A stretch of 64,000 nt of DNA from Falsirhodobacter deserti (GTDB lineage Bacteria > Pseudomonadota > Alphaproteobacteria > Rhodobacterales > Rhodobacteraceae): NCBI RefSeq assembly GCF_004015795.1, contig NZ_ML137218.1:531048-595047 (forward strand). The letters run 5' to 3'. Below, in pieces: positions 38,208 to 46,331 of this stretch (positions are counted from its first letter, which is position 1; each line of letters opens with the position of its first letter). The notes beneath the pieces are model-generated. The model did no database searches, was not told the DNA's origin, and saw only the letters and a list, made by a program, of their open reading frames with translations. Both the position numbers and the translations under genes were made by a program.

Positions 38208-39362
38208 ATGACCACCACCGCCCAAGACGCCGTGCGGCACAGCGAGGAAATTGCGGCACTGTCCGTCAATGCCGTGCCGGAAGATGGCAACATGCCTCTG
38301 ACCCTTGATACGGCCACGCCCGAAGAGGCGCAGGAAATCCGCGCCCGCATGGACGGGATCGACCTTGGCGATACGCAATCCATCGTCCGCTTCGGGGCGG
38401 GCGCACAGGCCGGCCTGCAGGAAATCAGCGCCCGGATGCTGGATGATGTGCGCAACAAGGAAGTTGGCCCGGCCGGGGACAGCCTGCGCGACATGGTTAC
38501 CACCATCCGCGGCTTTTCGGTTTCGGAACTGGATGTGCGCCGCGAACGCACATGGTGGGACCGCCTGACGGGGCGCACCACGCCCTTTGCCACCTTTCTT
38601 GCCCGCTATGAACGCGTGCAGCACCAGATCGACAGCATCAGCGATCGGCTTTTGAAGCACGAACACACGCTGCTGAAGGACATCAAGGCGCTGGACGTGC
38701 TGTATGACCGCACGCTGGACTTTTACCGTGAACTTGCGCTGTTCATCGCGGCGGGCGAGGCGAAGTTGGCGGAACTTGACCGCGAGACCATCCCCGCCCG
38801 CGAGTCAGCGCTGACCGATCTGCCTGAAAGTGAACGGATGGTCGGGGCGCAGGCCCTGCGCGATCTGCGTGCCGCACGGGACGATCTGGACCGGCGCGTG
38901 CACGATCTGCGCCTGACGCGGCAGGTCACGATGCAGTCGCTGCCCGCCATCCGGCTGGTGCAGGAAAACGACAAAAGCCTTGTGACCAAGATCAACTCGG
39001 TCCTCGTGAACACGGTGCCGCTGTGGGAAACGCAGCTTGCACAGGCGGTGGCGATCCAGCGGGGGCGCGAGGCGGCAGCTTCCGTCAAGGAAGCACAGGA
39101 TCTTACCAACGAGCTTCTGACCTCCAACGCGCAGACGCTGCAACAGGCCAACCGCGAGATCCGTACCCAGACCGAACGCGGCGTGTTCGACGTGGAGGCC
39201 GTGCGCGAGGCGAATGGCATTCTGATCACCACCATCGGGGAAAGCCTGCAGATCGCCGAGGAGGCAAAAACCCGCCGTGCCGCTGCCGAGGACAGCCTGC
39301 GCCGGATGGAGGCCGACCTGCGCGAGGCGCTGGCCGCCGCCAAGGCCAAGAAACGGAGCTGA
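38208..39362 (+). CDS. telA: TelA-like toxic anion resistance protein
   Basis: The 384-residue soluble, largely helical protein matches the TelA/KlaA family (TelA of the tellurite resistance kilA operon; YceH in Bacillus). Family stretches include TWWDRLTGRTTPFATFLARYERVQHQID, HEHTLLKDIKALDVLYDRT and TVPLWETQLAQAVAIQRGREAA. The biochemical role is unknown; links to tellurite, nisin and membrane stress are reported for homologues. It starts 10 bases after xpaC and ends three bases before the DUF2927 lipoprotein gene. Confidence 0.9.
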   Translation: MTTTAQDAVRHSEEIAALSVNAVPEDGNMPLTLDTATPEEAQEIRARMDGIDLGDTQSIVRFGAGAQAGLQEISARMLDDVRNKEVGPAGDSLRDMVTTIRGFSVSELDVRRERTWWDRLTGRTTPFATFLARYERVQHQIDSISDRLLKHEHTLLKDIKALDVLYDRTLDFYRELALFIAAGEAKLAELDRETIPARESALTDLPESERMVGAQALRDLRAARDDLDRRVHDLRLTRQVTMQSLPAIRLVQENDKSLVTKINSVLVNTVPLWETQLAQAVAIQRGREAAASVKEAQDLTNELLTSNAQTLQQANREIRTQTERGVFDVEAVREANGILITTIGESLQIAEEAKTRRAAAEDSLRRMEADLREALAAAKAKKRS

Positions 39363-39365
39363 CAC

Positions 39366-40307
39366 ATGCGGAGCCGGGTGCTGAAGGCCGCAGTGCTGCT
39401 TGTCCTGCTGTCGGCCTGCGCGGATCCGGCGCCGCAGCCCCGCGCACCCGATCCCGACCGTCCGCGCGCGCGGCCCGAACCGGCCGCACCGATGCCCCCG
39501 TCGCCCCAGTCCGTGGCGCTGCGCGATTATTACGCCAAGGTGCAGGCCAACCTGCTGTCGCGGGGGCTGCTGCGGACCGATGGCGGAAGTTCCGACACTC
39601 CTTGGGACGACCGCATCCTTGCCGAGAACTTCATCCGCATCGCCTTCTATGACGAATACCGGCGCGGCACGGACGGGTTCGAACAGGCCGAAACGCCTAC
39701 CCCGATGCGTCGATGGGCACAGCCCATCCGCGTTGGGCTGGTTTTCGGGCCTTCCGTGGATGCCCGCAAGAAGGCGTTGGAGCGGGCACGTATCGGCTCC
39801 TATATCGGGCGCATCCAACGCCTGACAGGGCATCCCTTGTCGCTGGTTTCCGGCGAGGGGAACTTCAACATCTTCATCGTGAACGAGGATGAGCGGCGCA
39901 GCATGGGCAAGGAGATCGCCCGTGCTGCCCCAAGCCTTTCGGCAGCCGAACTTGATGCCGTGCGCGATCTGCCTCGCGATACGTATTGCCTTGTTTATGC
40001 AAGCTCGGCCCCCGACAGCACCTATACCCGCGCCTTTGCACTGATCCGTGAAGAACATCCGGCCCTTCTGGGCCTCGCCTGCCTGCACGAGGAAATCGCA
40101 CAGGCCATGGGCCTTCAGAATGACAGCCCGCGTGCGCGCCCCTCGGTCTTCAACGACGACGAGGAATTTGCGCTGCTGACGGGAATGGACGAACAGATGC
40201 TGCGGATGCTGTACGATCCGCGCCTGCGCCCCGGCATGACCGAGGACGAGGCGCGACCGCTTGTCCAGACGATTGCCGCCCAACTCGTGGCCGGCGGCGC
40301 ATCCTGA
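39366..40307 (+). CDS. DUF2927 family lipoprotein
   Basis: The 313-residue product is exported and lipidated: the signal peptide ends LLVLLSAC with Cys18. A Pro/Arg-rich linker follows and then a DUF2927 domain, recognised by ENFIRIAFYDEY, ACLHEEIAQAMGLQNDSP and SVFNDDEEFALLTGMDE. The HEE followed by a distant NDDEEF recalls zinc-metalloprotease-like folds, but no metal site is proved. It closes the small ORF-xpaC-telA operon, suggesting a joint envelope function. Confidence 0.85.
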   Translation: MRSRVLKAAVLLVLLSACADPAPQPRAPDPDRPRARPEPAAPMPPSPQSVALRDYYAKVQANLLSRGLLRTDGGSSDTPWDDRILAENFIRIAFYDEYRRGTDGFEQAETPTPMRRWAQPIRVGLVFGPSVDARKKALERARIGSYIGRIQRLTGHPLSLVSGEGNFNIFIVNEDERRSMGKEIARAAPSLSAAELDAVRDLPRDTYCLVYASSAPDSTYTRAFALIREEHPALLGLACLHEEIAQAMGLQNDSPRARPSVFNDDEEFALLTGMDEQMLRMLYDPRLRPGMTEDEARPLVQTIAAQLVAGGAS

Positions 40308-40312
40308 CAGGG

Positions 40313-41005
40313 TCAGAACGTGATCGGGGTCATCACCTCGGGCTCGATCACCTTCACGCCGGGCAGGGCATCCGCCAGCGGCTGCGCCGATTGCGCCAGT
40401 GCAGGGAACGTCTTGTAGTGGCAGGGGATCACGGTCTTGAAGTTGAAATAGCGCTTCGCCGCATAGGCCGCACGCTCCATGTCCATCGTATAGAAGCCGC
40501 CGCAGGCCAGGATGCCGATATCGGGTTTGTGGAAATCACCCATCCAGTCCATGTCGGCCATGATGTCGGTATCGCCCGAGACATAGATAACATGCCCTTC
40601 GCCCGCGATCATGTAGCCGGATTCGGTGCCGGTATAGATGGGCCCTGTCTTTCCCCCTACAGAGGAGGAGTGTACGGCGTTCACCATCGTCACCTTCGCG
40701 CCGTTCAGATCAACGGTGCCGCCCTTGTTGAAGCCGATGCCGTTGATGCCTTCTTCCTCGCCCCACCAGCCGATCAGGTCGGCAATGCCCACGAGCGGGA
40801 TGCCGTGCCGTTTGCTGAGGGCCAGCGCATCGGCAGTGTGATCCCCGTGGCCGTGGGTGATCAGCAGATGCGTCACGCCTGCGATGGCCTCATCCTGCCG
40901 TCCTTCGGGGAACGAAGGATTTCCGCTGAACCACGGGTCGATCAGGATGACGGCGTTCTCGATCTCCAGCCGGAAACCGGCATGGCCAAGCCAGATGAGT
41001 TTCAT
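40313..41005 (-). CDS. UPF0173 metallo-beta-lactamase-fold hydrolase
   Basis: This 230-residue MBL-fold protein starts MKLIWLGHAGF and carries the dinuclear zinc motif THGHGDH (H51, H53, D55, H56), then VSGDTDI and a late VIPCHYKTF. It matches the UPF0173/UlaG-like subgroup, whose substrates are unknown. It is convergent with the DUF2927 gene, with five bases between their stop codons. Confidence 0.86.
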   Translation of the reverse strand: MKLIWLGHAGFRLEIENAVILIDPWFSGNPSFPEGRQDEAIAGVTHLLITHGHGDHTADALALSKRHGIPLVGIADLIGWWGEEEGINGIGFNKGGTVDLNGAKVTMVNAVHSSSVGGKTGPIYTGTESGYMIAGEGHVIYVSGDTDIMADMDWMGDFHKPDIGILACGGFYTMDMERAAYAAKRYFNFKTVIPCHYKTFPALAQSAQPLADALPGVKVIEPEVMTPITF

Positions 41006-41075
41006 GATGCGCTCCTTCCGTTTTCGGATGGCGGCAGGCTAGCTGCCGTATCGCCCAAGGGGAAGCGCCGAAGGC

Positions 41076-41861
41076 TCAGCCGGCCAGAAGGGCCAGCGCC
41101 TCGGCATGGATTTGCGGATTGGCGGCGGCGATGACCCGCCCGCCTTGCGCGGCCGGCCCGCCCGTCCAGTCAGTAACGATGCCACCCGCAGCCTCCACCA
41201 CCGCAAGCGGGGCCTGGATGTCATAGGGTTGCAGACCCGCCTCGATCACCAGATCGATCTGCCCCGCCGCCAGAAGCGCATAGGCATAACAATCCATGCC
41301 ATAGCGTGTCAGGCGCGCATGTTCCGCCACGCGGCGGAAGGCTGCGCCTTCATCTAGGCTGCCAACCTCGGGGAAAGTGGTCATCAGCATTGCCTCGGCC
41401 AGCGGACGGGGCGCGCGCGTTGCCAGCCGGGAGGTGCCCCGGGGGCCGGTCACGCGCGAAAGGCCGAAGCCTCCCTCGAACCGCTCCCCGATATAGGGTT
41501 GGTCGATGATGCCGAACACGGGGCGTCCCTGCTCAGCCACGGCCACCAAAACCCCCCACGTTGGCGTGCCGCACAAGAAGCCGCGGGTGCCGTCAATCGG
41601 GTCCAGAACCCAGACCAGCCCGCTGGTGCCGGCGCTTTGGCCAAATTCCTCGCCCAGCACGCCGTCATGGGGGCGGCGATCGGCAAGGATCTTCCGCATC
41701 GCCTGCTCGGCGGCGCGGTCGGCGGCGGTCACCGGATCGAACCCGCCGCTGATCTTGGTATCGGCAGAAAGGCCGGGACGGCGAAAATGCTCAAGCGTTG
41801 CGATGCGGGCCGCATCTGCCAGCGCGTGCGCCACCTTGATGATTTCGTCCCGGTCGGTCAT
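41076..41861 (-). CDS. hisN: Inositol monophosphatase family protein, probable histidinol-phosphatase
   Basis: The 261-residue Mg-dependent phosphatase has the metal ligands E71/E72 in LGEEFG and D87/D90 in WVLDPIDGTRGF, with the second family motif at YDIQAPLAVVEAAGG. The GTRGF variant, rather than GTxNF, followed by a GTPTWG stretch, is typical of HisN-type histidinol-phosphatases in actinobacteria and alphaproteobacteria. No other his gene is nearby, so the substrate stays provisional. Confidence 0.82.
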   Translation of the reverse strand: MTDRDEIIKVAHALADAARIATLEHFRRPGLSADTKISGGFDPVTAADRAAEQAMRKILADRRPHDGVLGEEFGQSAGTSGLVWVLDPIDGTRGFLCGTPTWGVLVAVAEQGRPVFGIIDQPYIGERFEGGFGLSRVTGPRGTSRLATRAPRPLAEAMLMTTFPEVGSLDEGAAFRRVAEHARLTRYGMDCYAYALLAAGQIDLVIEAGLQPYDIQAPLAVVEAAGGIVTDWTGGPAAQGGRVIAAANPQIHAEALALLAG

Positions 41862-41911
41862 CCGCCACCCCCTGCTGTCCCTTCAGCGGGTAGCGGCTGA
41901 CCCGTCGCCGG

Positions 41912-42283
41912 TCAAGCGACGTCGGACAGAACGCGTGCCAGATCGAACAGGCGGCGGCGCTGCGTTTCCGGGATCGCATAGTAAACCCGCACCAGTTCCA
42001 GTGCTTCGCGGTCGGCAAGCACGTCGCCCATCGCGGCGGTGGAAGCTGCGCCGTCCAACCCTTCGAAGAAGAAGGACACGGAGACATCCATCGCATGTGC
42101 GATATCCCACATGCGCGAGGCGCTGACGCGGTTTGCGCCGGTTTCGTACTTCTGGATCTGCTGGAACTTGATACCCACCTGCTCAGCCAGTTGCTGCTGG
42201 GTCATTCCGATCATCCAGCGCCGATGACGGATCCGCTTGCCGACATGGGCATCAACAGGATGTTTGGTATCAAGAAGTTCCAT
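41912..42283 (-). CDS. XRE-family transcriptional regulator (PraR/PhrR-like)
   Basis: The 123-residue DNA-binding protein has an N-terminal helix-turn-helix (RIRHRRWMIGMTQQQLAEQVGIKFQQIQKYETG) followed by NRVSASRMWDIAHAMDV, the arrangement of rhizobial PraR/PhrR regulators. The C-terminal half is helical and probably dimerises. AAGGAAG precedes the ATG at 42283. It is divergent from the Bax inhibitor gene with 287 bases between; that gap holds no other gene that I can support. Confidence 0.88.
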   Translation of the reverse strand: MELLDTKHPVDAHVGKRIRHRRWMIGMTQQQLAEQVGIKFQQIQKYETGANRVSASRMWDIAHAMDVSVSFFFEGLDGAASTAAMGDVLADREALELVRVYYAIPETQRRRLFDLARVLSDVA

Positions 42284-42474
42284 TTTTCTTCCTTGCGAGG
42301 CTGCGCCCAAGCGCTATGTGCCCCGGGTTGTGCCTTCTTCTATGCTTCAATCATGGCTTGTTTCGCACAGGCTGCGGGTTGTTTCAATCTTGGCGCTGCA
42401 GCATTTGGATGAATGTTAGCTCATTAATATGTGACAAACCGCACCGCCTGCGACGAACTGCCCAACCCCTTGTG

Positions 42475-42503
42475 CTTGAAAGGGCTGCCGGGTTTCCCAA
42501 TAT
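42475..42503 (+). promoter_or_regulatory. Heat-shock (RpoH)-like promoter upstream of the Bax inhibitor-1 gene
   Basis: CTTGAAA (42475-42481) and CCCAATAT (42496-42503) are separated by 14 bases, close to the sigma-32 consensus CTTGAAA-N(11-16)-CCCCATnT. A TATAAT at 42508-42513 has no suitably spaced -35 box. The transcript would begin about 60 bases before the ATG at 42571. Confidence 0.5.
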
Positions 42504-42570
42504 GCTGTATAATTCGGGCGACCCCCGCTGACGGGTATGACGCGCCGAGGGGAGAGTTACGGAGGTATAT

Positions 42571-43347
42571 ATGGCTCAATATCAAACGATCGGCACCCGC
42601 GCCGGCGTACGTGCCGACCAGATCGATCAGGGCCTGCGCGCCCACATGAACAAGGTCTACGGCGTGATGTCCGTTGGCATGCTGCTGACGGGGGCCGCCG
42701 CCTGGGCCATCGCCGGCCTTGCCACCACGACGGATCCGTCGCAGGCCGTGGCGCAGATGGGTAACGGGCAGTACCTGACCTCGCTCGGCTCGGCGATCTA
42801 CGCATCGCCGCTGAAATGGGTCATCATGTTCGCGCCGCTGCTGGTGGTGTTCGCGTTCGGCGCAATGCTGAACCGCATGTCGGCCGCAGCCGCACAGGTC
42901 GTCTTCTACGGCTATGCCGTGCTGATGGGTCTGTCGCTTTCGTCGATCTTCCTGGTGTTCACGGGCGCATCCATCGCGCAGACGTTCCTTGTGACGTCCA
43001 TCGCCTTCGCGGCCCTGTCGCTTTACGGCTATACCACGAAGCGCAACCTGTCCGGCCTTGGCACCTTCCTGATGATGGGTGTGATCGGCCTGGTCGTGGC
43101 GATGATCGTCAACATCTTCCTGCAATCGCCGGCGCTGATGTTCGCGATCTCGGCCATCGGGGTTCTGATCTTCGCCGGTCTGACCGCCTATGACACGCAG
43201 AACATCAAGAACAACTACATCCAGCATGCCCAGATGGGCGACAGCGAATGGCTGGGCAAAGCCGCCATCATGGGCGCGCTGCAGCTGTATCTGGACTTCA
43301 TCAACCTGTTCATGTTCCTGCTGCAATTTATGGGCAACCGCGAGTGA
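42571..43347 (+). CDS. Bax inhibitor-1/YccA family membrane protein
   Basis: The 258-residue protein has seven hydrophobic segments and the BI-1 features LRAHMNKVYGVMSVGMLLTGAAAWAIAG at the N-terminus, a conserved GLSLSSIFLVFTG helix and the late FAGLTAYDTQNIKNNY segment whose Asp belongs to the pH-sensing pair in this family. Bacterial YccA modulates the FtsH protease; calcium leak activity is known for related YetJ. It is monocistronic, with a heat-shock-like promoter upstream and two terminators after it. Confidence 0.93.
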   Translation: MAQYQTIGTRAGVRADQIDQGLRAHMNKVYGVMSVGMLLTGAAAWAIAGLATTTDPSQAVAQMGNGQYLTSLGSAIYASPLKWVIMFAPLLVVFAFGAMLNRMSAAAAQVVFYGYAVLMGLSLSSIFLVFTGASIAQTFLVTSIAFAALSLYGYTTKRNLSGLGTFLMMGVIGLVVAMIVNIFLQSPALMFAISAIGVLIFAGLTAYDTQNIKNNYIQHAQMGDSEWLGKAAIMGALQLYLDFINLFMFLLQFMGNRE

Positions 43348-43371
43348 TCCTTGCCTCAGGCTGACAACAGG

Positions 43372-43402
43372 AAAGGCCGGTCCGCGTGACCGGCCTTTTT
43401 TT
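43372..43402 (+). terminator. Terminator of the Bax inhibitor-1 gene
   Basis: A perfect 11-bp stem (43372-43382 with 43388-43398, arms AAAGGCCGGTC / GACCGGCCTTT) around a CGCGT loop leads into seven T, starting 24 bases after the stop. Confidence 0.9.
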
Positions 43403-43422
43403 CATCGGCATCACAGGCAAAC

Positions 43423-43454
43423 AAAAAGCCCCGGGGCAAAACCCGGGGCTTTTT
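43423..43454. terminator. Bidirectional terminator between BI-1 gene and rpmG
   Basis: A perfect 13-bp inverted repeat (AAAAAGCCCCGGG at 43423-43435 with CCCGGGGCTTTTT at 43442-43454) has a T tract on either strand. It ends rpmG transcription on the minus strand and backs up the preceding terminator on the plus strand. Confidence 0.9.
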
Positions 43455-43474
43455 GTTCGTCAGGTCGGCAGATC

Positions 43475-43642
43475 TTACTTGATCTTGCCTTCCTTGTATT
43501 CCACGTGCTCCCGCTTGACGGGGTCGTATTTGCGCACAGTCATCTTCTCGGTCATGGTGCGGGCGTTCTTCTTGGTCACATAGAAGTGCCCGGTGCCCGC
43601 CGTCGAGTTCAGACGGATCTTGATCGTCGTCGGCTTCGCCAT
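43475..43642 (-). CDS. rpmG: 50S ribosomal protein L33
   Basis: This 55-residue basic protein ([20 protein letters not shown] then [14 protein letters not shown] and a Lys-rich end) is ribosomal protein L33 of the zinc-independent type: there is no CxxC pair. The start at 43642 gives the conserved MAKPTT N-terminus; an upstream extension is spurious. It is monocistronic and closed by a strong terminator. Confidence 0.96.
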   Translation of the reverse strand: MAKPTTIKIRLNSTAGTGHFYVTKKNARTMTEKMTVRKYDPVKREHVEYKEGKIK

Positions 43643-43816
43643 TGTCGTCTCCACAGCGTCGGAGGAAACGGCTCCCCCGGTCAAATCCTTGAAGCCCGCC
43701 TTTTACCCGTGCGCGCAGCGGAGTCAACCTTCAATCGGAAGGACCGCACGGAAACTTGGGCTGGAACTAAGGTTCAACGCCTATACATTCAATGCGACAG
43801 GATAGGAAGGGCAGGG

Positions 43817-44578
43817 ATGACGGCACGGATGCAGACGGGACACGAGGCGAAACGCAAGGCGATCGTCTACCGGATGGTGATGCCGGGGCATATCTGCCCG
43901 TTCGGCCTGAAATCGAAGGCCCTGCTGGAACGGCATGGATACGAGGTGGAGGATCACCACCTGACCACGCGCGAGGAAACGGACGCCTTCAAGTCCAAGC
44001 ACGGCGTCAAGACAACCCCGCAAACCTTTATCGGCGGCAAGCGGATCGGCGGCCATAGCGAGCTGAGCGCCCATTTCGGCAGCCCTGTCGCGGCGCGGGA
44101 CGAAAAGACCTATGCCCCCGTTATCGCGATTTTCGGCGTTGCTGCGCTGATGGCACTGGCGGCACGCTGGGTGCTGGGGGACCTGTCCTTCACCACATGG
44201 CTGGCATGGGCGATTCCCTTCGCAATGTGCCTTCTGGGCCTGCAGAAGCTTCAGGATGTGGAACGTTTTTCCACCATGTTCCTGAACTATGACCTGCTGG
44301 GCCAGCGGTGGGTCGGCTATGCCTATATCTATCCCTTCGCCGAAACGGTGGCGGGGCTTTTGATGATCACGGGCGTTCTGAACTGGGTGTCCATCCCGAT
44401 CGCGTTGTTCATCGGGATCGTGGGCCTCGTTTCGGTATTCAAGGCCGTCTATGTCGAAAAGCGGGATCTGAAGTGCGCCTGCGTCGGCGGCAACAGCAAT
44501 GTCCCGTTGGGCGCAATTTCACTGGCGGAAAACGGGATCATGATCTTCATGGCCCTGTGGATGCTGTCGATGGTCTGA
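43817..44578 (+). CDS. Glutaredoxin-MauE membrane fusion protein
   Basis: The 253-residue product joins an N-terminal glutaredoxin-like domain (residues 14-90: YRMVMPGHICPFGLKSKALLE, then VKTTPQTFIGGKRIGGHSEL) to a four-TM MauE/DoxX-like domain (about 100-253). The active site is CPFG, a single-cysteine form (Cys27), and the cis-Pro is TPQTF. A CAC pair (KCACVGGNSNVPLG) sits in the membrane domain near its end and could relay thiol chemistry. The ATG at 43817 is preferred; a frame that stays open upstream crosses two terminators. Membrane thiol-redox function is inferred. Confidence 0.85.
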   Translation: MTARMQTGHEAKRKAIVYRMVMPGHICPFGLKSKALLERHGYEVEDHHLTTREETDAFKSKHGVKTTPQTFIGGKRIGGHSELSAHFGSPVAARDEKTYAPVIAIFGVAALMALAARWVLGDLSFTTWLAWAIPFAMCLLGLQKLQDVERFSTMFLNYDLLGQRWVGYAYIYPFAETVAGLLMITGVLNWVSIPIALFIGIVGLVSVFKAVYVEKRDLKCACVGGNSNVPLGAISLAENGIMIFMALWMLSMV

Positions 44579-44580
44579 TT

Positions 44581-44971
44581 GCGCGGATGGCCTGTAAGCC
44601 GGATTCTGTTCCGGGGTTGCCCCCTTCGATGACCATTCATCTTGCCCCGCCATTACTGGCGGGGTCATGCTGCCAACCCGGACCTCTGGGCTGAAGCGTC
44701 CCTGCACCGTGGTCTCCGCTTGCGCGCGGACCTTACGGGGCGCGAGGTCCCTATTCGGCATTGCTCCGGGCGGGGCTTGCCGTGCCGTCCCTGTTGCCAG
44801 GTCCGCGGTGGGCTCTTACCCCACCGTTTCACCATCACCCCGACATGCGGGGCAGACTCTTCTCTGTGGCGCTTTCCCTCGGGTTACCCCGGCCGGGCGT
44901 TACCCGGCGCCCTTGCTTCATGGAGTCCGGACTTTCCTCGAGTTTCCCCGCGGTCATCCGGCCATCCGCGC
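44581..44971 (-). ncRNA. rnpB: RNase P RNA (class A)
   Basis: On the minus strand the 391-base RNA has GAGGAAAGTCCGGACTCCAT near its 5' end, the universal P RNA core, then GGGTAAGAGCCCACCG and a 3' end with CAGAATCCGGCTTACAGG. The terminal helix P1 pairs 44960-44971 with 44581-44592 over 12 bp (GCGCGGATGGCC with its complement), which sets both ends. RNase P removes tRNA 5' leaders. It begins 10 bases past the stop of the amidase gene and ends two bases from the glutaredoxin-MauE stop on the other strand, so no spacer is left on either side. Confidence 0.95.
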
Positions 44972-44978
44972 AAGCGAT

Positions 44979-45007
44979 GCGTTATGCCCGCCCGGCAGCC
45001 GCGTCAA
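44979..45007 (-). promoter_or_regulatory. Probable rnpB promoter inside the amidase 3' end
   Basis: On the minus strand TTGACG (45002-45007) and TAACGC (44979-44984) are 17 bases apart. The -35 matches five of six consensus bases; the -10 is weak. The expected start point is at about 44971, exactly where helix P1 begins. The boxes overlap the last codons and stop of the amidase gene. Confidence 0.5.
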
Positions 45008-45650
45008 GCCCCGCCGCAAGGGCACGGTCCGTTTCATCCAGCGGGCCATCGGCCCAAGGGCGAAAGCGCAGGCGGAAAACCTCAAGAAGGTGTGGATGAT
45101 CGGGAAAGCCGAAGGCGTGCAGATCGGCCGCGAAATCGCCGGCAGGGGCAGGCACGGGCCAGACCGAAAGCCCCTGAAGCGCCAGCCTGCGCCAGTCGAA
45201 CCGTGGGCCGGGGTCCATCTTGCGCCCGGGGGCCATGTCGGAATGACCGATCACGCCCGCAGGGGGGATGCCCCAGCGCGTCAGGATGGCCTTCAGCAAC
45301 CGCTCCAGCGCGGTCATCTGTGGCTCGGGGAAGGGAGAGCGGCCGTCATTCGCCAGCTCGATCCCGATGGAGCGGGAGTTGACGTCATCGCGCCCGCCCC
45401 ATTCACCCGCGCCGGCATGCCATGCGCGGCGGTCTTCATCCACAAGCTGCGTGGTTTGTCCCGTTTCCGAAATAAGCCAATGGGCCGAAACCTCTGCCGC
45501 CGGATCGCAAAGCCGCGCCTGCGCCGCTTCGGCGGTTTGCATGGCGGTGAAATGGATCACCACCAGCTCGGGCCGCGCGCCGTTGCGGCGCGGGCCGTGA
45601 TTGGGCGAAAGGCTCAGCCCGCTGCCGCGCGGAAGGGGGCCGGATCCCAA
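44982..45650 (-). CDS. N-acetylmuramoyl-L-alanine amidase (AmpD-like, Amidase_2)
   Basis: The 222-residue protein has the Amidase_2 zinc site: H33 in VVIHFTA, H136 in IGHSDMAPGRK and D146 in MDPG, plus the IGIELAND glutamate (E98). AmpD-type enzymes cleave the lactyl-Ala bond of anhydro-muropeptides in cell-wall recycling; there is no signal peptide, which fits a cytosolic AmpD. The start at 45650 overlaps the upstream lipoprotein gene by 37 bases; no better start is visible. Confidence 0.87.
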   Translation of the reverse strand: MGSGPLPRGSGLSLSPNHGPRRNGARPELVVIHFTAMQTAEAAQARLCDPAAEVSAHWLISETGQTTQLVDEDRRAWHAGAGEWGGRDDVNSRSIGIELANDGRSPFPEPQMTALERLLKAILTRWGIPPAGVIGHSDMAPGRKMDPGPRFDWRRLALQGLSVWPVPAPAGDFAADLHAFGFPDHPHLLEVFRLRFRPWADGPLDETDRALAAGLDAAAGRA

Positions 45651-46300
45651 GCGCAGGCGTAACCGTCGCCATCGGGATCAAGGTTGTAGCGGTCGCGCTG
45701 CGGCCCGCCGCCTTGCAGGAAGGCTTCCTGTGCAAGATCGGCCGACAGGTACTGCGCGCATTGCTGCGCAGAATCGCTGAACCGGATCGAAGATCGGCCA
45801 TACATCTGCTGCCCGCGCGGATGGTTCTGTTGCAGGGCATAGGCCACGATGTTCGGCGCTCCGCTGTTGGGGCGCGAGGGCACGGCAGTCGGCTGCACCT
45901 GCACATAGCGGGCACGGTTCTGCGCGATCACGGCAGCATCCTCGGCGATGGAGCGTTCTGCTGTTACCGCCTCGAAGCTGTTTTCGTTCGAGATGCCGAC
46001 ATTGCCCTGTACGTTCACCATCTCGCCCATCTCGGCGCGGATGTTGTTGGGGGCATTGCCGCGCGGGCGTTCGCCCGCCGGAAGGGCCAAGGGCGCCGCG
46101 CCGCCGGCAGAATTGATCGCCTCCAGCGCGCCTGCGGTGCTGAACCCCTGCGGTGCAGGCTGCTGATACGCCTGCGGCACGGGGTTCATCCCGTTCATCT
46201 GGCTGCGCATGTAGCTTTGATAGCTGTCGGGCGTGGAAGGGGCGCAGGCCGCAAGACCAACTGCCACCAGCACCAACGAAGACATACGCAACGCCGTCAT
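45614..46300 (-). CDS. Excalibur-motif lipoprotein
   Basis: The 228-residue product has a lipoprotein signal (MTALRMSSLVLVAVGLAAC), a Gln/Pro/Asn-rich middle with no recognised domain, and ends in YNLDPDGDGYACAWDPAPFR, an Excalibur-type DxDxDG calcium-binding motif with a nearby Cys. A second Cys in AQQCAQYL could pair with it. The ATG at 46300 has AGGAG upstream. Envelope location and calcium binding are inferred. It lies 31 bases after gatA on the same strand. Confidence 0.78.
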   Translation of the reverse strand: MTALRMSSLVLVAVGLAACAPSTPDSYQSYMRSQMNGMNPVPQAYQQPAPQGFSTAGALEAINSAGGAAPLALPAGERPRGNAPNNIRAEMGEMVNVQGNVGISNENSFEAVTAERSIAEDAAVIAQNRARYVQVQPTAVPSRPNSGAPNIVAYALQQNHPRGQQMYGRSSIRFSDSAQQCAQYLSADLAQEAFLQGGGPQRDRYNLDPDGDGYACAWDPAPFRAAAG

Positions 46301-46331
46301 TTCCGATCTCCTGAGATTCACCGAAGCGCCA

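Noticed and set aside
43190..43816. 209-codon upstream extension of the glutaredoxin-MauE gene
   Set aside because: It would cross two strong terminators and lie antisense to rpmG; the glutaredoxin domain begins just after the ATG at 43817.
44642..45382. Plus-strand open frames over 44.6-45.4 kb
   Set aside because: They are translations of RNase P RNA and of amidase antisense sequence.
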